A stretch of DNA of 64,000 bases from NCBI GenBank assembly GCA_002412965.1, contig DHWB01000014.1:35218-99217 (forward strand). The letters are read 5' to 3'. A program made the position numbers and the translations under genes. A model generated the notes under the pieces. That model saw only the letters and a program-made list of their open reading frames with translations, was not told where the DNA came from and did no database searches. This document shows, in pieces, positions 1-7,730 of the stretch (within the stretch, counting starts at the first letter, position 1; each line of letters starts with the position of its first letter). This DNA is from Desulfomicrobium sp. UBA5193 (GTDB lineage: Bacteria > Desulfobacterota > Desulfovibrionia > Desulfovibrionales > Desulfomicrobiaceae).

Positions 1-113
1 AAAGCCACCAGGGGCATAGCCACCAGGGCGGCCCCGAATCCGGCGATGCCGTTGACGAAGCCGCCCAGCCACCAGCCGATCAGGGTGACCAGGAGCGCGT
101 GCGTCATATCCAT
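1..113 (-). CDS. TauE/SafE-family permease, N-terminal fragment (possible sulfite exporter)
   Basis: A 37-codon reading frame starts at ATG 113 on the minus strand and runs off the left edge of the window. It begins MDMTHALLVTLIGWWLGG and continues FVNGIAGFGAALVAMPL; the glycine-rich GxxNGxAGFGAAL stretch in a first membrane helix is typical of the TauE/SafE (DUF81) permease family. Members are proposed to export sulfite or sulfonates. It lies downstream of, and in the same direction as, a microcompartment operon for isethionate desulfonation, whose direct product is sulfite, so a sulfite-export role is an attractive inference. A weak AAGG ribosome site lies about 10 bases before the ATG. Only the N-terminus is visible, so family assignment is moderate and substrate is unproven. 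Confidence 0.6.
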   Translation of the reverse strand, partial: MDMTHALLVTLIGWWLGGFVNGIAGFGAALVAMPLVA

Positions 114-232
114 TATAAACAGTACCTTGAACCTTGCGCTAAAGATTGCAGTCTGCTCGGCGATGGACTCCTGGAGAGGCTCTCAGCGTCTGTCGGGACG
201 CCGATTGCTGCGGGCCGGTTCACGGTGAAAAA

Positions 233-1156
233 CTAGGCCTTCATGCGAGCCATCACTTCGCGGACGATGTCTGCAACGACATCATGGTTGGAGCCGTTGA
301 CAACCGGCACGGATGCGGCCTCGACCTTGAGCCCCAGGAGTTTGGCGGCGTTGTCGTACATGATCTTCTGCCGTACTTCCGGTTTGAAGGAAAGTTGCTT
401 GTAGGTGTTCAGCGCCTCGCGGAAATCTACGAAGGGGTGGGCGCTGGCGTAAAGTATCTTGTCGGCGATCATCGTATTGGCCGCCTGGACGTAGGCCTCG
501 GACATGGGGGAGAACTCGTATTCCGAAAGTTCGATGTACACGTTGCGGTTGCGCTGGGCCACAATGATCGCCTCGTTGACCCAGGGATAGCCGCCGTGGC
601 TGATGACTATCTTCAGATCAGGGAAATCCCGGGCCACGAAGTCGATGTAGCGCGGCGCCACGTGATCGATGATGGCGCCGGGCACCAGGGTGGCCGGGCC
701 GGTGGTGAAGACGATGGGCACGTCGAGTTCGCAGCACTTGGCGTAGATGGGGTAGTATTTGGCGTCGTTGGCGTAGATCTGCGCCAGGTAGGGGTCCACG
801 GCCGCGCCGTGCATGCCGATGTCCTGCACCGAGGCCTTGAGCTCGTATACGGCCTTCATGCCCTTGTGCGGGTCGAGCCCCACGAATCCGAAGAACTTGT
901 TCGGAAACTTTTTGACGAATTCGAGCACGCTCTCGTTGTTGGATTTGGCGCCGTAGGTGGTCTCGCAGTCGCGGCCGGTGATGACGGCGCGCTCGACGCC
1001 GTGGCTATCGAGATCGGCCACAACCTCTTCGACGGTCTGCGGCTTCATCTTGGAGAAGTCGATGGATTCGCACAGTCCCTTGAACATCTTGCTGTTCTGG
1101 ATGCCGGAGATGGTCTGCTGCGTGTTCGGCCTGAACCGGAAGTCTATGACCTTCAT
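233..1156 (-). CDS. amidohydrolase-like TIM-barrel protein with C-terminal encapsulation-type helix
   Basis: This 307-residue protein has the overall pattern of the amidohydrolase-2 (COG2159) metal-dependent TIM-barrel family. The metal site is mostly lost: the N-terminal HxH is F6-R-F8 (IDFRFRP), the strand-5 His position reads VFTTG, and the usual terminal SD motif reads ASAHPF; only the ISHGGYPW histidine (H187) is kept. After a linker (residues 280-290) the protein ends in an amphipathic helix, DVVADIVREVMARM (residues 292-305). This resembles the encapsulation peptides that target BMC cargo and the N-terminal helix of the aldehyde dehydrogenase in this operon. It is the penultimate visible gene of the BMC operon, 31 bases after eutJ. 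It may be a cargo protein with altered or no hydrolase chemistry; the function is unknown. Confidence 0.75.
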   Translation of the reverse strand: MKVIDFRFRPNTQQTISGIQNSKMFKGLCESIDFSKMKPQTVEEVVADLDSHGVERAVITGRDCETTYGAKSNNESVLEFVKKFPNKFFGFVGLDPHKGMKAVYELKASVQDIGMHGAAVDPYLAQIYANDAKYYPIYAKCCELDVPIVFTTGPATLVPGAIIDHVAPRYIDFVARDFPDLKIVISHGGYPWVNEAIIVAQRNRNVYIELSEYEFSPMSEAYVQAANTMIADKILYASAHPFVDFREALNTYKQLSFKPEVRQKIMYDNAAKLLGLKVEAASVPVVNGSNHDVVADIVREVMARMKA

Positions 1157-1187
1157 AATATGTTCGCCTCGCGTTATGAGTTGATCG

Positions 1188-2009
1188 TTATATGCCGTCG
1201 CCCGCCAGGGCCGCGATGGCCAGGGGGGTGAGCAGCAGTGGCTGGGACGGGAGGGTCACGGGTAGGCCCAGTTCAGCGGCGAGCACGTCGGCCACGCCGG
1301 CCAGGCAGCAGGTGCCTCCCGAAAGAATGATGCGTTCCACGTCGTGGCCGCGGATATGGCGGGCCACGATGTCCCCGACGCGTTGGATGGTCGGGCGGAC
1401 GAGGCTTAAGATCTCACGGTTTCCGGGTGTGCGTTTGAGCTTCTCGGCCTCGTCGAAAGATATGTCATAGTGCCCGGCCAGGACCAGGCTGACGTGCCTG
1501 CCGCCCGTGGGCTCGTCCGCGCTGAAGACCACCTTGCCCCCTTGGACCACGGCCGTGCCCGTGGTTCCGCCACCGATGTCCACCACAGCGGCCTTGTCCA
1601 GTTCCAGGAGACGCGCCACGCAGGACGGCTCGTCCAGCACCCCGGAGACCTCAAGCCAGGCGGCCTCCAGGATGTTGGTGGACAGCTTCGGGTCCGTGCC
1701 CGGGGGAAAGGACGTGGCCGCGCGGGTGATCTCGCGGCCGATCCGCCTCGACGCTTTGGCGGTCAGGTCGCGGACGATGTCGATGGCGCCGGGGTAGTCC
1801 ACAACCACCCCGTCGCGCACGACTTCGGCCCACTCCAGGAAGGCCGCCACCGGTTCGCCCGCGGCGTCGAGGACCATGAGCACCACATCGGCTGTACCCA
1901 AGTCGATGCCGACGCTGATCGGCCCCTGAACCGCAACCGGTTCCTCCCGGTTGAGGATGAGGGCGGCCTTTTCAAGCCGCCGCCGGCATTCTTCCCAGGT
2001 AACAGGCAT
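1188..2009 (-). CDS. eutJ: EutJ-family actin-like chaperone/ATPase of the microcompartment operon
   Basis: The 273-residue product has the actin/Hsp70-like fold signature of EutJ: a phosphate-1 motif VGIDLGTADVVLMVLD (residues 32-47), a phosphate-2 motif VVDIGGGTTG near residue 143, and an adenosine motif IILSGGTCCLAG near residue 228. EutJ proteins are found in ethanolamine and glycyl-radical microcompartment loci and are presumed to help fold or reactivate cargo, although the client is not established. The gene starts 1 base after the aldehyde dehydrogenase stop, which implies translational coupling. In a locus without a B12 enzyme, a reactivase role for ammonia-lyase is excluded, so a chaperone role for shell or dehydrogenase is the more likely inference. 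Confidence 0.88.
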   Translation of the reverse strand: MPVTWEECRRRLEKAALILNREEPVAVQGPISVGIDLGTADVVLMVLDAAGEPVAAFLEWAEVVRDGVVVDYPGAIDIVRDLTAKASRRIGREITRAATSFPPGTDPKLSTNILEAAWLEVSGVLDEPSCVARLLELDKAAVVDIGGGTTGTAVVQGGKVVFSADEPTGGRHVSLVLAGHYDISFDEAEKLKRTPGNREILSLVRPTIQRVGDIVARHIRGHDVERIILSGGTCCLAGVADVLAAELGLPVTLPSQPLLLTPLAIAALAGDGI

Positions 2010-2010
2010 G

Positions 2011-3426
2011 TCACACGATCCTGAAGCTGCCGACCAGGGTGCAGCGCCGCAGACGCACGAAGGTGCGCGCGTTGGTCACGCCCTCTCCCGTCGGGGTGGA
2101 GATGGTCATGGACGTCCAGCCTTCACCGCCTGCGCCCAGTCCCGCCACATGCGGGCCGTTCTTGACGAAGAGGCTCGTATTGGCGCGTCTGGCCATGGCG
2201 TGCATGTAGTCGATGTTGCGGGAGTACATGCCGGCCGTGTGGCGCAGGCCGCGTTCCAGGGTCATGGCCCAGTCGATGGCCTCGGTAACGTCGCGGGCAC
2301 GCAGCAGCGGCAGGATGGGCATCATCTGCTCGACTCGGGCGAAGACGTGGTCCAGGTCCCGGTCCACATCCACGAAGAGCAGCCGGCAGGACTCGGGCAC
2401 GGAGAAGCCGGCGGCTTTGGCCAGTTCGGAAGCGTCGCGGCCGACCCACTTGGGGTTGGGGCGGCACTTGGGGCCGGGGTAGTCGAGGAGCACGGCTTTG
2501 GCCATGCTTTCGGCCTGGGCCTTGGTGATCTCCACGGCGCCCACGGCCGCGAGCTCGCGCTTCAAGGCGTCGGCGATGGAGTCCACGGCGATGATCTCCT
2601 TCTCGTCGGCGCAGACGATGTTGTTGTCGAAGGACGCGCCGGCGTAGATGCCGCGGGCCGCCAGGGCGAGATCGGCGGTCTCGTCCACGACCACGGGCGG
2701 GTTGCCCGCACCGGCCGCGATGAGGCGCTTGTTGGTGATCTTGCGCGCGGCCTCGACCACGGCCTCGCCGCCGGTCACCACCAGCAGGTCGATGCCGGGG
2801 TAGGTGAAAAGCTGGCGCGCGTTGTCGATGCTCGGCTCCTTGACGCAGGTCATCAGGTTATTGATGCCCACCTCTTCATGCAGAGCCTTGTTCAAGATTT
2901 TGATGGCCTCCTGGGTGGTCCGCTTGGCACCAGGATGCGGGGCAAAGACGACCGCGTTGCCACCGCTGATCATGCTGATGGAATTGTTGATGACCGTGGC
3001 CGCAGGGTTTGTCGACGGCGTGACCGATGCGATGACGCCCCAGGCCGCGTTCTCCACCAGAGTCAGGCCCATGTCGCCGGAGATGGCACTGGGTGAGAGA
3101 ATTTCTGGACCAGGCGTGCGGTCGGCAACCAGGAGGTTCTTTTTGACCTTGTCCTCGATGCGCCCCATGCCCGTCTCATCCACGGCCATTTCCGCCAGGC
3201 GCCGGGCGTTGGCCCGGGCGGCGCGGCGGATGATCGAGACCGCCTGCTCGCGCATGGCCAGGGTGTCGATTTTTCCGTGCGCTTCCTGGGCCGCGTTCAC
3301 GGCGTCCTCCAGGCGTTCGAAAACGCCCCAGTCCCCCGCGCCTGCCGACTGGCAGGCTGCGGCCGGCACGCGGCCAAGCTGCCGGATGACTTCATCCACG
3401 ATTCGTTCGATATCTACGCTCTGCAT
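2011..3426 (-). CDS. eutE: CoA-acylating acetaldehyde dehydrogenase, BMC cargo (EutE/PduP type)
   Basis: The enzyme (471 residues) oxidises acetaldehyde with NAD+ and CoA to acetyl-CoA, the step after isethionate cleavage. The aldehyde dehydrogenase domain includes the nucleotide-binding TPSTNPAATVINN region (136-148) and the catalytic Cys272 in FDNNIVCADEKEI. Residues 1-18 form an amphipathic helix (VDIERIVDEVIRQLG), the usual N-terminal encapsulation peptide, separated from the catalytic domain by an Ala-rich linker. I chose ATG 3426 because AAGGGG lies eight bases upstream; an in-frame TTG at 3432 would sit too close to it. It is placed between the BMC-P gene and eutJ. No alcohol dehydrogenase accompanies it, so NADH made here needs another route of re-oxidation. 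Confidence 0.94.
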   Translation of the reverse strand: MQSVDIERIVDEVIRQLGRVPAAACQSAGAGDWGVFERLEDAVNAAQEAHGKIDTLAMREQAVSIIRRAARANARRLAEMAVDETGMGRIEDKVKKNLLVADRTPGPEILSPSAISGDMGLTLVENAAWGVIASVTPSTNPAATVINNSISMISGGNAVVFAPHPGAKRTTQEAIKILNKALHEEVGINNLMTCVKEPSIDNARQLFTYPGIDLLVVTGGEAVVEAARKITNKRLIAAGAGNPPVVVDETADLALAARGIYAGASFDNNIVCADEKEIIAVDSIADALKRELAAVGAVEITKAQAESMAKAVLLDYPGPKCRPNPKWVGRDASELAKAAGFSVPESCRLLFVDVDRDLDHVFARVEQMMPILPLLRARDVTEAIDWAMTLERGLRHTAGMYSRNIDYMHAMARRANTSLFVKNGPHVAGLGAGGEGWTSMTISTPTGEGVTNARTFVRLRRCTLVGSFRIV

Positions 3427-3446
3427 GGGCAACGCCCCTTACCTCA

Positions 3447-3731
3447 TTATTTGTTGAAGAAAATCTCATTCCGCGAAGTCACCTGGTCCACGATACCGAC
3501 CACGCTGAGGTCCAGCGGAGTTCTGGTTTCGAGGAGCATCCTGGCCGAGCTGCCGCGGACCATGAGCACCAGTTCGCCCTCGCCGGCGCCGAGAATGTCC
3601 GCCGCCACCTGCCCTGCCCGAAGGACGTTGCCGCGGGCGTCCACGATGTCCACCAGTAAGAGGGTCAAATTGGGCAGACCCGGATCGCGCACCGTGGACA
3701 CCACCTGACCTACCACCTTGCCGAGTTCCAT
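3447..3731 (-). CDS. eutN: BMC-P pentameric vertex protein (EutN/CcmL family)
   Basis: This 94-residue protein caps the vertices of the polyhedral shell. It starts MELGKVVGQVVSTVRDPGL, the conserved beginning of EutN/CcmL proteins, and continues with LLLVDIVD, the AADILGAGEGELVLMVRGSSAR core and VVGIVDQV near the end. The frame is open 135 bases further upstream, but the start at 3731 is clear: it gives the family length and has a GAGGAGA ribosome site directly upstream. It follows a BMC-H gene by 52 bases and precedes the aldehyde dehydrogenase by 20. One BMC-P gene per shell is normal. Confidence 0.95.
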   Translation of the reverse strand: MELGKVVGQVVSTVRDPGLPNLTLLLVDIVDARGNVLRAGQVAADILGAGEGELVLMVRGSSARMLLETRTPLDLSVVGIVDQVTSRNEIFFNK

Positions 3732-3783
3732 ACTCCGTCTCCTCGCATGTCCCCGCGGCGCGGTTCCCACGCCGCGGGTCATG

Positions 3784-4062
3784 CTACTTCTTGGAAATGG
3801 GGAAGATCGCCTCGAGGTCCGTATGCGGCCGGGGGATGACATGCACGGCGACCACTTCGCCGACACGGGCGGCTGCGGCTGCGCCGGCGTCGGTCGCGGC
3901 CTTGCATGCGGCGACGTCGCCCCTGACCATGGCGGCGACGAGCCCGCCTCCGATTCTCTCGTACCCGACCAGCTGCACCCGCGCGGCCTTGGTCATGGCG
4001 TCGGTGGCCTCGATCAGCGCGGTCATTCCCTTGGTTTCAATGATACCCAATGCGTCCATCAT
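3784..4062 (-). CDS. BMC-H hexameric shell protein (PduA/EutM-like)
   Basis: A 92-residue single BMC-domain protein with the canonical start ALGIIETKGMTALIEATDAM, the facet-edge lysine region ARVQLVGYERIGGG, VRGDVAACKAATDAG and the terminal HVIPRPH. Such proteins form the hexagonal tiles of the shell facets. It is a close paralogue of the product of 6393-6677, differing at scattered positions, which suggests a duplication within the operon. ATG 4062 (next codon also ATG) has GGAGA about eight bases upstream. The pore loop around ERIGGG resembles PduA-type small polar pores that pass substrates and products. Confidence 0.96.
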   Translation of the reverse strand: MMDALGIIETKGMTALIEATDAMTKAARVQLVGYERIGGGLVAAMVRGDVAACKAATDAGAAAAARVGEVVAVHVIPRPHTDLEAIFPISKK

Positions 4063-4093
4063 GTTTTTTTCTCCGTAAGTGTTTGAAGTGCGG

Positions 4094-4453
4094 TTATTTT
4101 TTCTTGCCCTTGGCCAGCTTCGCGGCAGGGGCGGTGGCGATGTGGAACATGGACCCGGCGTGCCCGGATATGAGCTCGACGGTGTCCGCCAGGGGACGGC
4201 CGATGAGGTTGCTGCCTATCAGCGCCCCCAGGCGCGTGCCGGCGGCTTTGCCCGCGTCTACGGCGGCCTTGCATGCAGCCAGGTCGCCTGTGCAGACCAC
4301 GGTGATGAGGCCAGCGTCGGCGTTGCACACGCTCTTCACGTGGATATTGGCGCTCTTGAGCATGACGTCGGCCACTTCCGTGGCGGCGATGAGGCCGAAG
4401 ATCTCCACGAAGCCCATGGCGTCGTGCTCGAAGGAAAAGGAATCGGAAGCCAT
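4094..4453 (-). CDS. BMC-H shell protein with extended termini and Lys-rich tail
   Basis: This 119-residue protein holds one BMC domain, starting at MGFVEIFGLIAATEVADVML and including VCTGDLAACKAAVDAG. It has about 11 extra N-terminal residues (MASDSFSFEHD) and a C-terminal extension ending in AAKLAKGKKK. It is clearly more divergent than the other two BMC-H proteins here. A GTG codon in frame at 4465 is possible, but ATG 4453 is preferred because a GAGGAGA ribosome site lies directly upstream. It sits between the BMC-T (pduT-like) gene and another BMC-H gene. A distinct pore or an edge role is likely, but which one cannot be told from sequence. Confidence 0.9.
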   Translation of the reverse strand: MASDSFSFEHDAMGFVEIFGLIAATEVADVMLKSANIHVKSVCNADAGLITVVCTGDLAACKAAVDAGKAAGTRLGALIGSNLIGRPLADTVELISGHAGSMFHIATAPAAKLAKGKKK

Positions 4454-4461
4454 GTCTCTCC

Positions 4462-5019
4462 TCACATGATAAAGGGCAAAAGATCCGGGGAAATGCCGGC
4501 GATGACCACCTTGCGCACCAAAAGCCCTGACTCGCCAACCGCGTCCGAGCCGGCGGAAACGGCCGCCTGCACCGACGCGATGTCGCCCGAAAGCAGACAG
4601 ATGGCCTTGCCGCCCAGACCCATGGCCAGGCGCACCTCGATCAGGCTGACCCGGGCGCTCTTCACCGCGGTGTCGGCGGCCACCACGGCCGAGGCCGCGG
4701 AATAGGTCTCGATGACACCGACCGCCCCGCCCGGGACGTGCTCGCCCGTGCAGGACAGGGCAGAGATCACTTCATGGCTGATGTTCGGGATCAGGAAATG
4801 GTCCACGATGGCGCCCTCGGCCATGGCCAGGCCGACGTTGACCGCGGCCCTGGTCGAGGCCACGTCGCCGTGGACCGCGACCACGAACTTGCCCGGGCAG
4901 ATGGTCTTGACGATGAGCGGGGCCGCCTGGGCGGCCTTGAGCATGGCGTCGGCGGCTTCGATGCCCAGCGCGATGCTGTTGAATTCAATCATGCCGACGG
5001 CTTGTAGTCTGGCGATCAC
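4462..5019 (-). CDS. pduT: BMC-T trimeric shell protein, PduT-like with Fe-S cluster cysteine
   Basis: Two tandem BMC domains (about residues 5-90 and 98-182) make this a trimeric pseudohexamer subunit of 185 residues. The closest family I recognise is PduT: the motif VKTICPGKFVV matches the PduT segment whose Cys (Cys38 in the known protein, Cys41 here) binds a [4Fe-4S] cluster at the three-fold pore. PduT with PduS is thought to pass electrons across the shell. The gene begins at GTG 5019, overlapping the pduS stop codon by four bases, with GGAG upstream, so PduS and PduT are translationally coupled. The second domain carries CTGEHVPGGAVGVIETYSAA. Confidence 0.9.
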   Translation of the reverse strand: MIARLQAVGMIEFNSIALGIEAADAMLKAAQAAPLIVKTICPGKFVVAVHGDVASTRAAVNVGLAMAEGAIVDHFLIPNISHEVISALSCTGEHVPGGAVGVIETYSAASAVVAADTAVKSARVSLIEVRLAMGLGGKAICLLSGDIASVQAAVSAGSDAVGESGLLVRKVVIAGISPDLLPFIM

Positions 5020-6359
5020 CTTGAGACTCCTTTGATGACGACTGCTGTATCGACGTGGACGACGCGCCCCGTGATCGAGGCGTGAACCCGGGCTCCGAGG
5101 GCCTTGTCCGGAATTTCCCCGATGACATCCCCGGCCAGGACCTCGTCACCGGGCCTGACCACGGCTGCGGCCGGGGCCCCGATGTGCTGGCTCAGGGGGA
5201 TGCGCACTTCGTCCGCCCCGAACTCGCCCATGAATTCAGGATGGAGGTCCATGTAGCCGGCCAGTCCGGTTTTGAGTGTCAGTCGCGAGGTGGGCACCTT
5301 GCGATAAGGGCGCAGGGCCGACTGCTCCAGGCGCAGTTCGCGCGGGCCGTCGTAGCGCACGCCCTTTTCGCGAAAGGCCGTTTTGAGCATGGCGTTGATG
5401 CGCCGCGGGGAGAGGCCCATGGGGCAGCTGAACAGCTCGCACACCCCGCATTCGCAGCAGAGCATCGCCTGCATGGCACCATCGGCCGCACCCACGCCCG
5501 ACCCGAAGGCTTTCATGACGCGGTGCGTCTCGAAACCCTGGCCGACGAGATAGCGTGGACAGAGGTCCGTGCAGAAACGGCACTGGATACAGGCCGTCGC
5601 CGCGCGCCGGCGCATGACTTCGGGGGAGAGGGTCGCGGCCTGATGCAGATAGTGCCCGCGAGGCAAGACGATAAGCCCGCCCGTTGTCTTGGTGACAACG
5701 GCCTGATCCAGAGCTTCCCGGCTCTCGATGAAGGAGCCCATCATGGGGCCGCCCTTGATGAAGACAGGGTCGTCCACGGTCGGCCCGCCGCAGAGGTCCA
5801 GGCAGCGGCCGAGGCTCATGCCGATGGGCACGTCGATGACGCCGGGCCTCGCCACGTCTCCGGTCACGGTCATGACCTTCCTGCAGACGGGCTCGCCGCG
5901 CATGGCCCTGCTCACGCGCACCAGGGTCCCGACGTTGGTCACCAGGGCGTCCACGTCTTTTGGCAGGCCCAGGGGCGGGATGGTGCGGCCGGTGACCTCG
6001 TGCACCAGGATCTGCTCGTCCCCGGCCGGGTAGAAGTTGTCCAGCAGGGCCAGTTCCACGCCGGCCTGTTCCGCGGGCCCTTTGAGGGCGCTTATGGCCG
6101 TGGCGTACTTGGCCTTGAGGGCCACCACGGCCCGTGTCGCCCCTGTAGCCGCCCGGATGGCCGAGACGGCTTCAATGATCTCGGAAGAACAGCTCCGAAT
6201 GAGATGCTGATCCGTGTGCAGCAGCGGTTCGCACTCGCAGCCGTTGGCGATGAGGGTGCCAACCTGCGTGTCGTACTTGACGTGCGCGGGAAATCCGGCG
6301 CCGCCTTCACCGACAACGCCGGCCTGGCGAACCGCCTGGATCAATGTGGATGCGTTCAT
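5016..6359 (-). CDS. pduS: PduS-like flavin and iron-sulfur electron-transfer protein (RnfC family)
   Basis: The 447-residue protein has the RnfC/PduS layout: a glycine-rich NADH/FMN site (VVGEGGAGFPAHVKYDT, residues about 15-31), a GCECEPLL motif, an SLBB-like middle region, and two [4Fe-4S] motifs, CIQCRFCTDLCP and CCECGVCELFSCP. The C-terminus has a barrel-sandwich-like repeat. PduS is known as a cobalamin reductase in propanediol compartments, but this operon has no B12 enzyme. Here it more likely oxidises NADH inside the shell and passes electrons to the PduT-like pore protein, with which it overlaps by four bases. The ATG at 6359 is preferred over the in-frame GTG at 6365 because of AGGAA spacing. 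Confidence 0.9.
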   Translation of the reverse strand: MNASTLIQAVRQAGVVGEGGAGFPAHVKYDTQVGTLIANGCECEPLLHTDQHLIRSCSSEIIEAVSAIRAATGATRAVVALKAKYATAISALKGPAEQAGVELALLDNFYPAGDEQILVHEVTGRTIPPLGLPKDVDALVTNVGTLVRVSRAMRGEPVCRKVMTVTGDVARPGVIDVPIGMSLGRCLDLCGGPTVDDPVFIKGGPMMGSFIESREALDQAVVTKTTGGLIVLPRGHYLHQAATLSPEVMRRRAATACIQCRFCTDLCPRYLVGQGFETHRVMKAFGSGVGAADGAMQAMLCCECGVCELFSCPMGLSPRRINAMLKTAFREKGVRYDGPRELRLEQSALRPYRKVPTSRLTLKTGLAGYMDLHPEFMGEFGADEVRIPLSQHIGAPAAAVVRPGDEVLAGDVIGEIPDKALGARVHASITGRVVHVDTAVVIKGVSR

Positions 6360-6392
6360 GGTCACATTCCTGGCTTGGGCCGTGGCTCGCGG

Positions 6393-6677
6393 CTATTTTT
6401 TCTTGATCGGGAAGATTTCTTCCAGATCGCCGTGGGGGCGGGGAATAACATGCGTGGCAACCACTTCGCCCACGCGCTTGGCGGCTGCCACGCCGGCGTC
6501 GGTCGCAGCCTTGCAGGCGGCGACATCGCCGCGGACCAGTACGGTGACGAGTCCGCCGCCGATCTGCTGGTAGCCGACCAACTGCACGCGCGCGGCCTTG
6601 GCCATGGCGTCGGCGGCCTCGATAAGAGCGGTCAGACCTTTGGTTTCGATCATGCCCAATGCGTCCATAGAATCCAT
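6393..6677 (-). CDS. BMC-H hexameric shell protein (PduA/EutM-like), second copy
   Basis: A 94-residue BMC-domain protein (ALGMIETKGLTALIEAADAM ... VRGDVAACKAATDAG ... HVIPRPH) forming shell facets. It is a near-duplicate of the product of 3784-4062, with the pore segment QQIGGG instead of ERIGGG, so the two may form mixed facets with different pores. The start at 6677 has a strong AAGGAGG six bases upstream; the second ATG (6668) is less well placed. It lies between pta and pduS and is the first shell gene in the direction of transcription, so probably the most highly expressed. Confidence 0.96.
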   Translation of the reverse strand: MDSMDALGMIETKGLTALIEAADAMAKAARVQLVGYQQIGGGLVTVLVRGDVAACKAATDAGVAAAKRVGEVVATHVIPRPHGDLEEIFPIKKK

Positions 6678-6716
6678 AAGAAGCCTCCTTGGTGTTACGA
6701 ATCGGAGATGTCCCGT

Positions 6717-7718
6717 TTATTGGGGCATCTGGCCACGCCGCAGGCACAAGCCGATGACGGCGACATTGTAGATATCCTGGGCGCTGCACCCCCTGGAGAG
6801 GTCGTGCCAGCCACCCTCGAAGCCCTGCAAAAACGGCCCGAGCGCCTTGTACCCGGCCAGGCGCTGGACCAGCTTGTACCCGATGTTCCCGGCCTCCAGA
6901 GACGGGAACACGAAGACGTTGGCCCGGCCCATAAGGACGCTGCCCGGCGCCTTCAGCGCCGCCACTTCGGGCAGCGACGCCGCGTCGAACTGCAACTCGC
7001 CGTCGATGACGATGTCCGGGGCGCGCTCGCCGACCAACTCCACGGCCTCGCGCACCATGGCAGTCCGGGGATGCTCGGCGCTGCCCTTGGTCGAGAAGGA
7101 CAGCATGGCCACACGGGGCTCCTCGCCCAACAGCGTGCGGGCCATGCCGGCTGAGGCGATGGCGATGTCGGCCAGGATCTCGGCCGTGGGTTCGGGCACT
7201 ACGGCACAATCGGCGAAGACAAAGCGCTGCTGCCCGTCGGGCGAGATCATGAGGAAAAAGCTGGAGATGGTCCGGATGCCCTGCTTGCGGGGCAGGATGG
7301 CCAGGCCGGCCCGGAGCACGTCAGCCGTAGAGGACAGGTTGCCGCAGACGCCGACCTCGACCTCGCCCCGACGGACCATCATGGCTGAGGCCGCCAGCGG
7401 GCAGGCCATGGATTTCTCGGCGGCTTCCATGGTCACGGGCTTGCCCTTTTCCTGACGCATGACGAAATATGCTTCGCTGTTCTTGCGGTGCAGAGCCGGA
7501 TTCGCATGGTCCACCACGGTCACTGCCGGGGAGGGCAGGTTTGCCCGACGGATGCGGTCGCGGATGGCGAAGGGGGAGTGCAGGAGCACAGGCTCGGCCA
7601 CTCCGTCCGCCTTGAGGCGGGCGGCGGCGGTCAAGACGCGGTCGTCAAGGCTATCGGGCAGGGCGACCACGCCCGGGTTCCTGCGGCAGGCTTCAATGCA
7701 ACTTTCGATGATGTCCAT
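6717..7718 (-). CDS. pta: phosphate acetyltransferase (Pta/EutD family)
   Basis: A single-domain phosphotransacetylase of 333 residues, the length of EutD-type enzymes rather than long housekeeping Pta. It converts acetyl-CoA and phosphate to acetyl phosphate and recycles CoA inside the shell. Motifs include the N-terminal LPDSLDDRVLTAAARL, SSTADVLRAGL, VAMLSFSTKGSAEHP, DGELQFDAASLPEVAALKAPGS, and ANVFVFPSLEAGNIGYKLVQRL, all characteristic of the PTA/PTB family. No obvious encapsulation peptide is seen at its N-terminus. It follows eutQ by 12 bases; together they would turn acetyl-CoA into acetate with ATP formation. Confidence 0.94.
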   Translation of the reverse strand: MDIIESCIEACRRNPGVVALPDSLDDRVLTAAARLKADGVAEPVLLHSPFAIRDRIRRANLPSPAVTVVDHANPALHRKNSEAYFVMRQEKGKPVTMEAAEKSMACPLAASAMMVRRGEVEVGVCGNLSSTADVLRAGLAILPRKQGIRTISSFFLMISPDGQQRFVFADCAVVPEPTAEILADIAIASAGMARTLLGEEPRVAMLSFSTKGSAEHPRTAMVREAVELVGERAPDIVIDGELQFDAASLPEVAALKAPGSVLMGRANVFVFPSLEAGNIGYKLVQRLAGYKALGPFLQGFEGGWHDLSRGCSAQDIYNVAVIGLCLRRGQMPQ

Positions 7719-7730
7719 GTGCGGCGCGTC

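Noticed and set aside
5055..7154. A 699-codon plus-strand frame opposite pduS, BMC-H and pta
   Set aside because: Crosses several well-identified minus-strand genes and shows no recognisable motif; GC-rich shadow.
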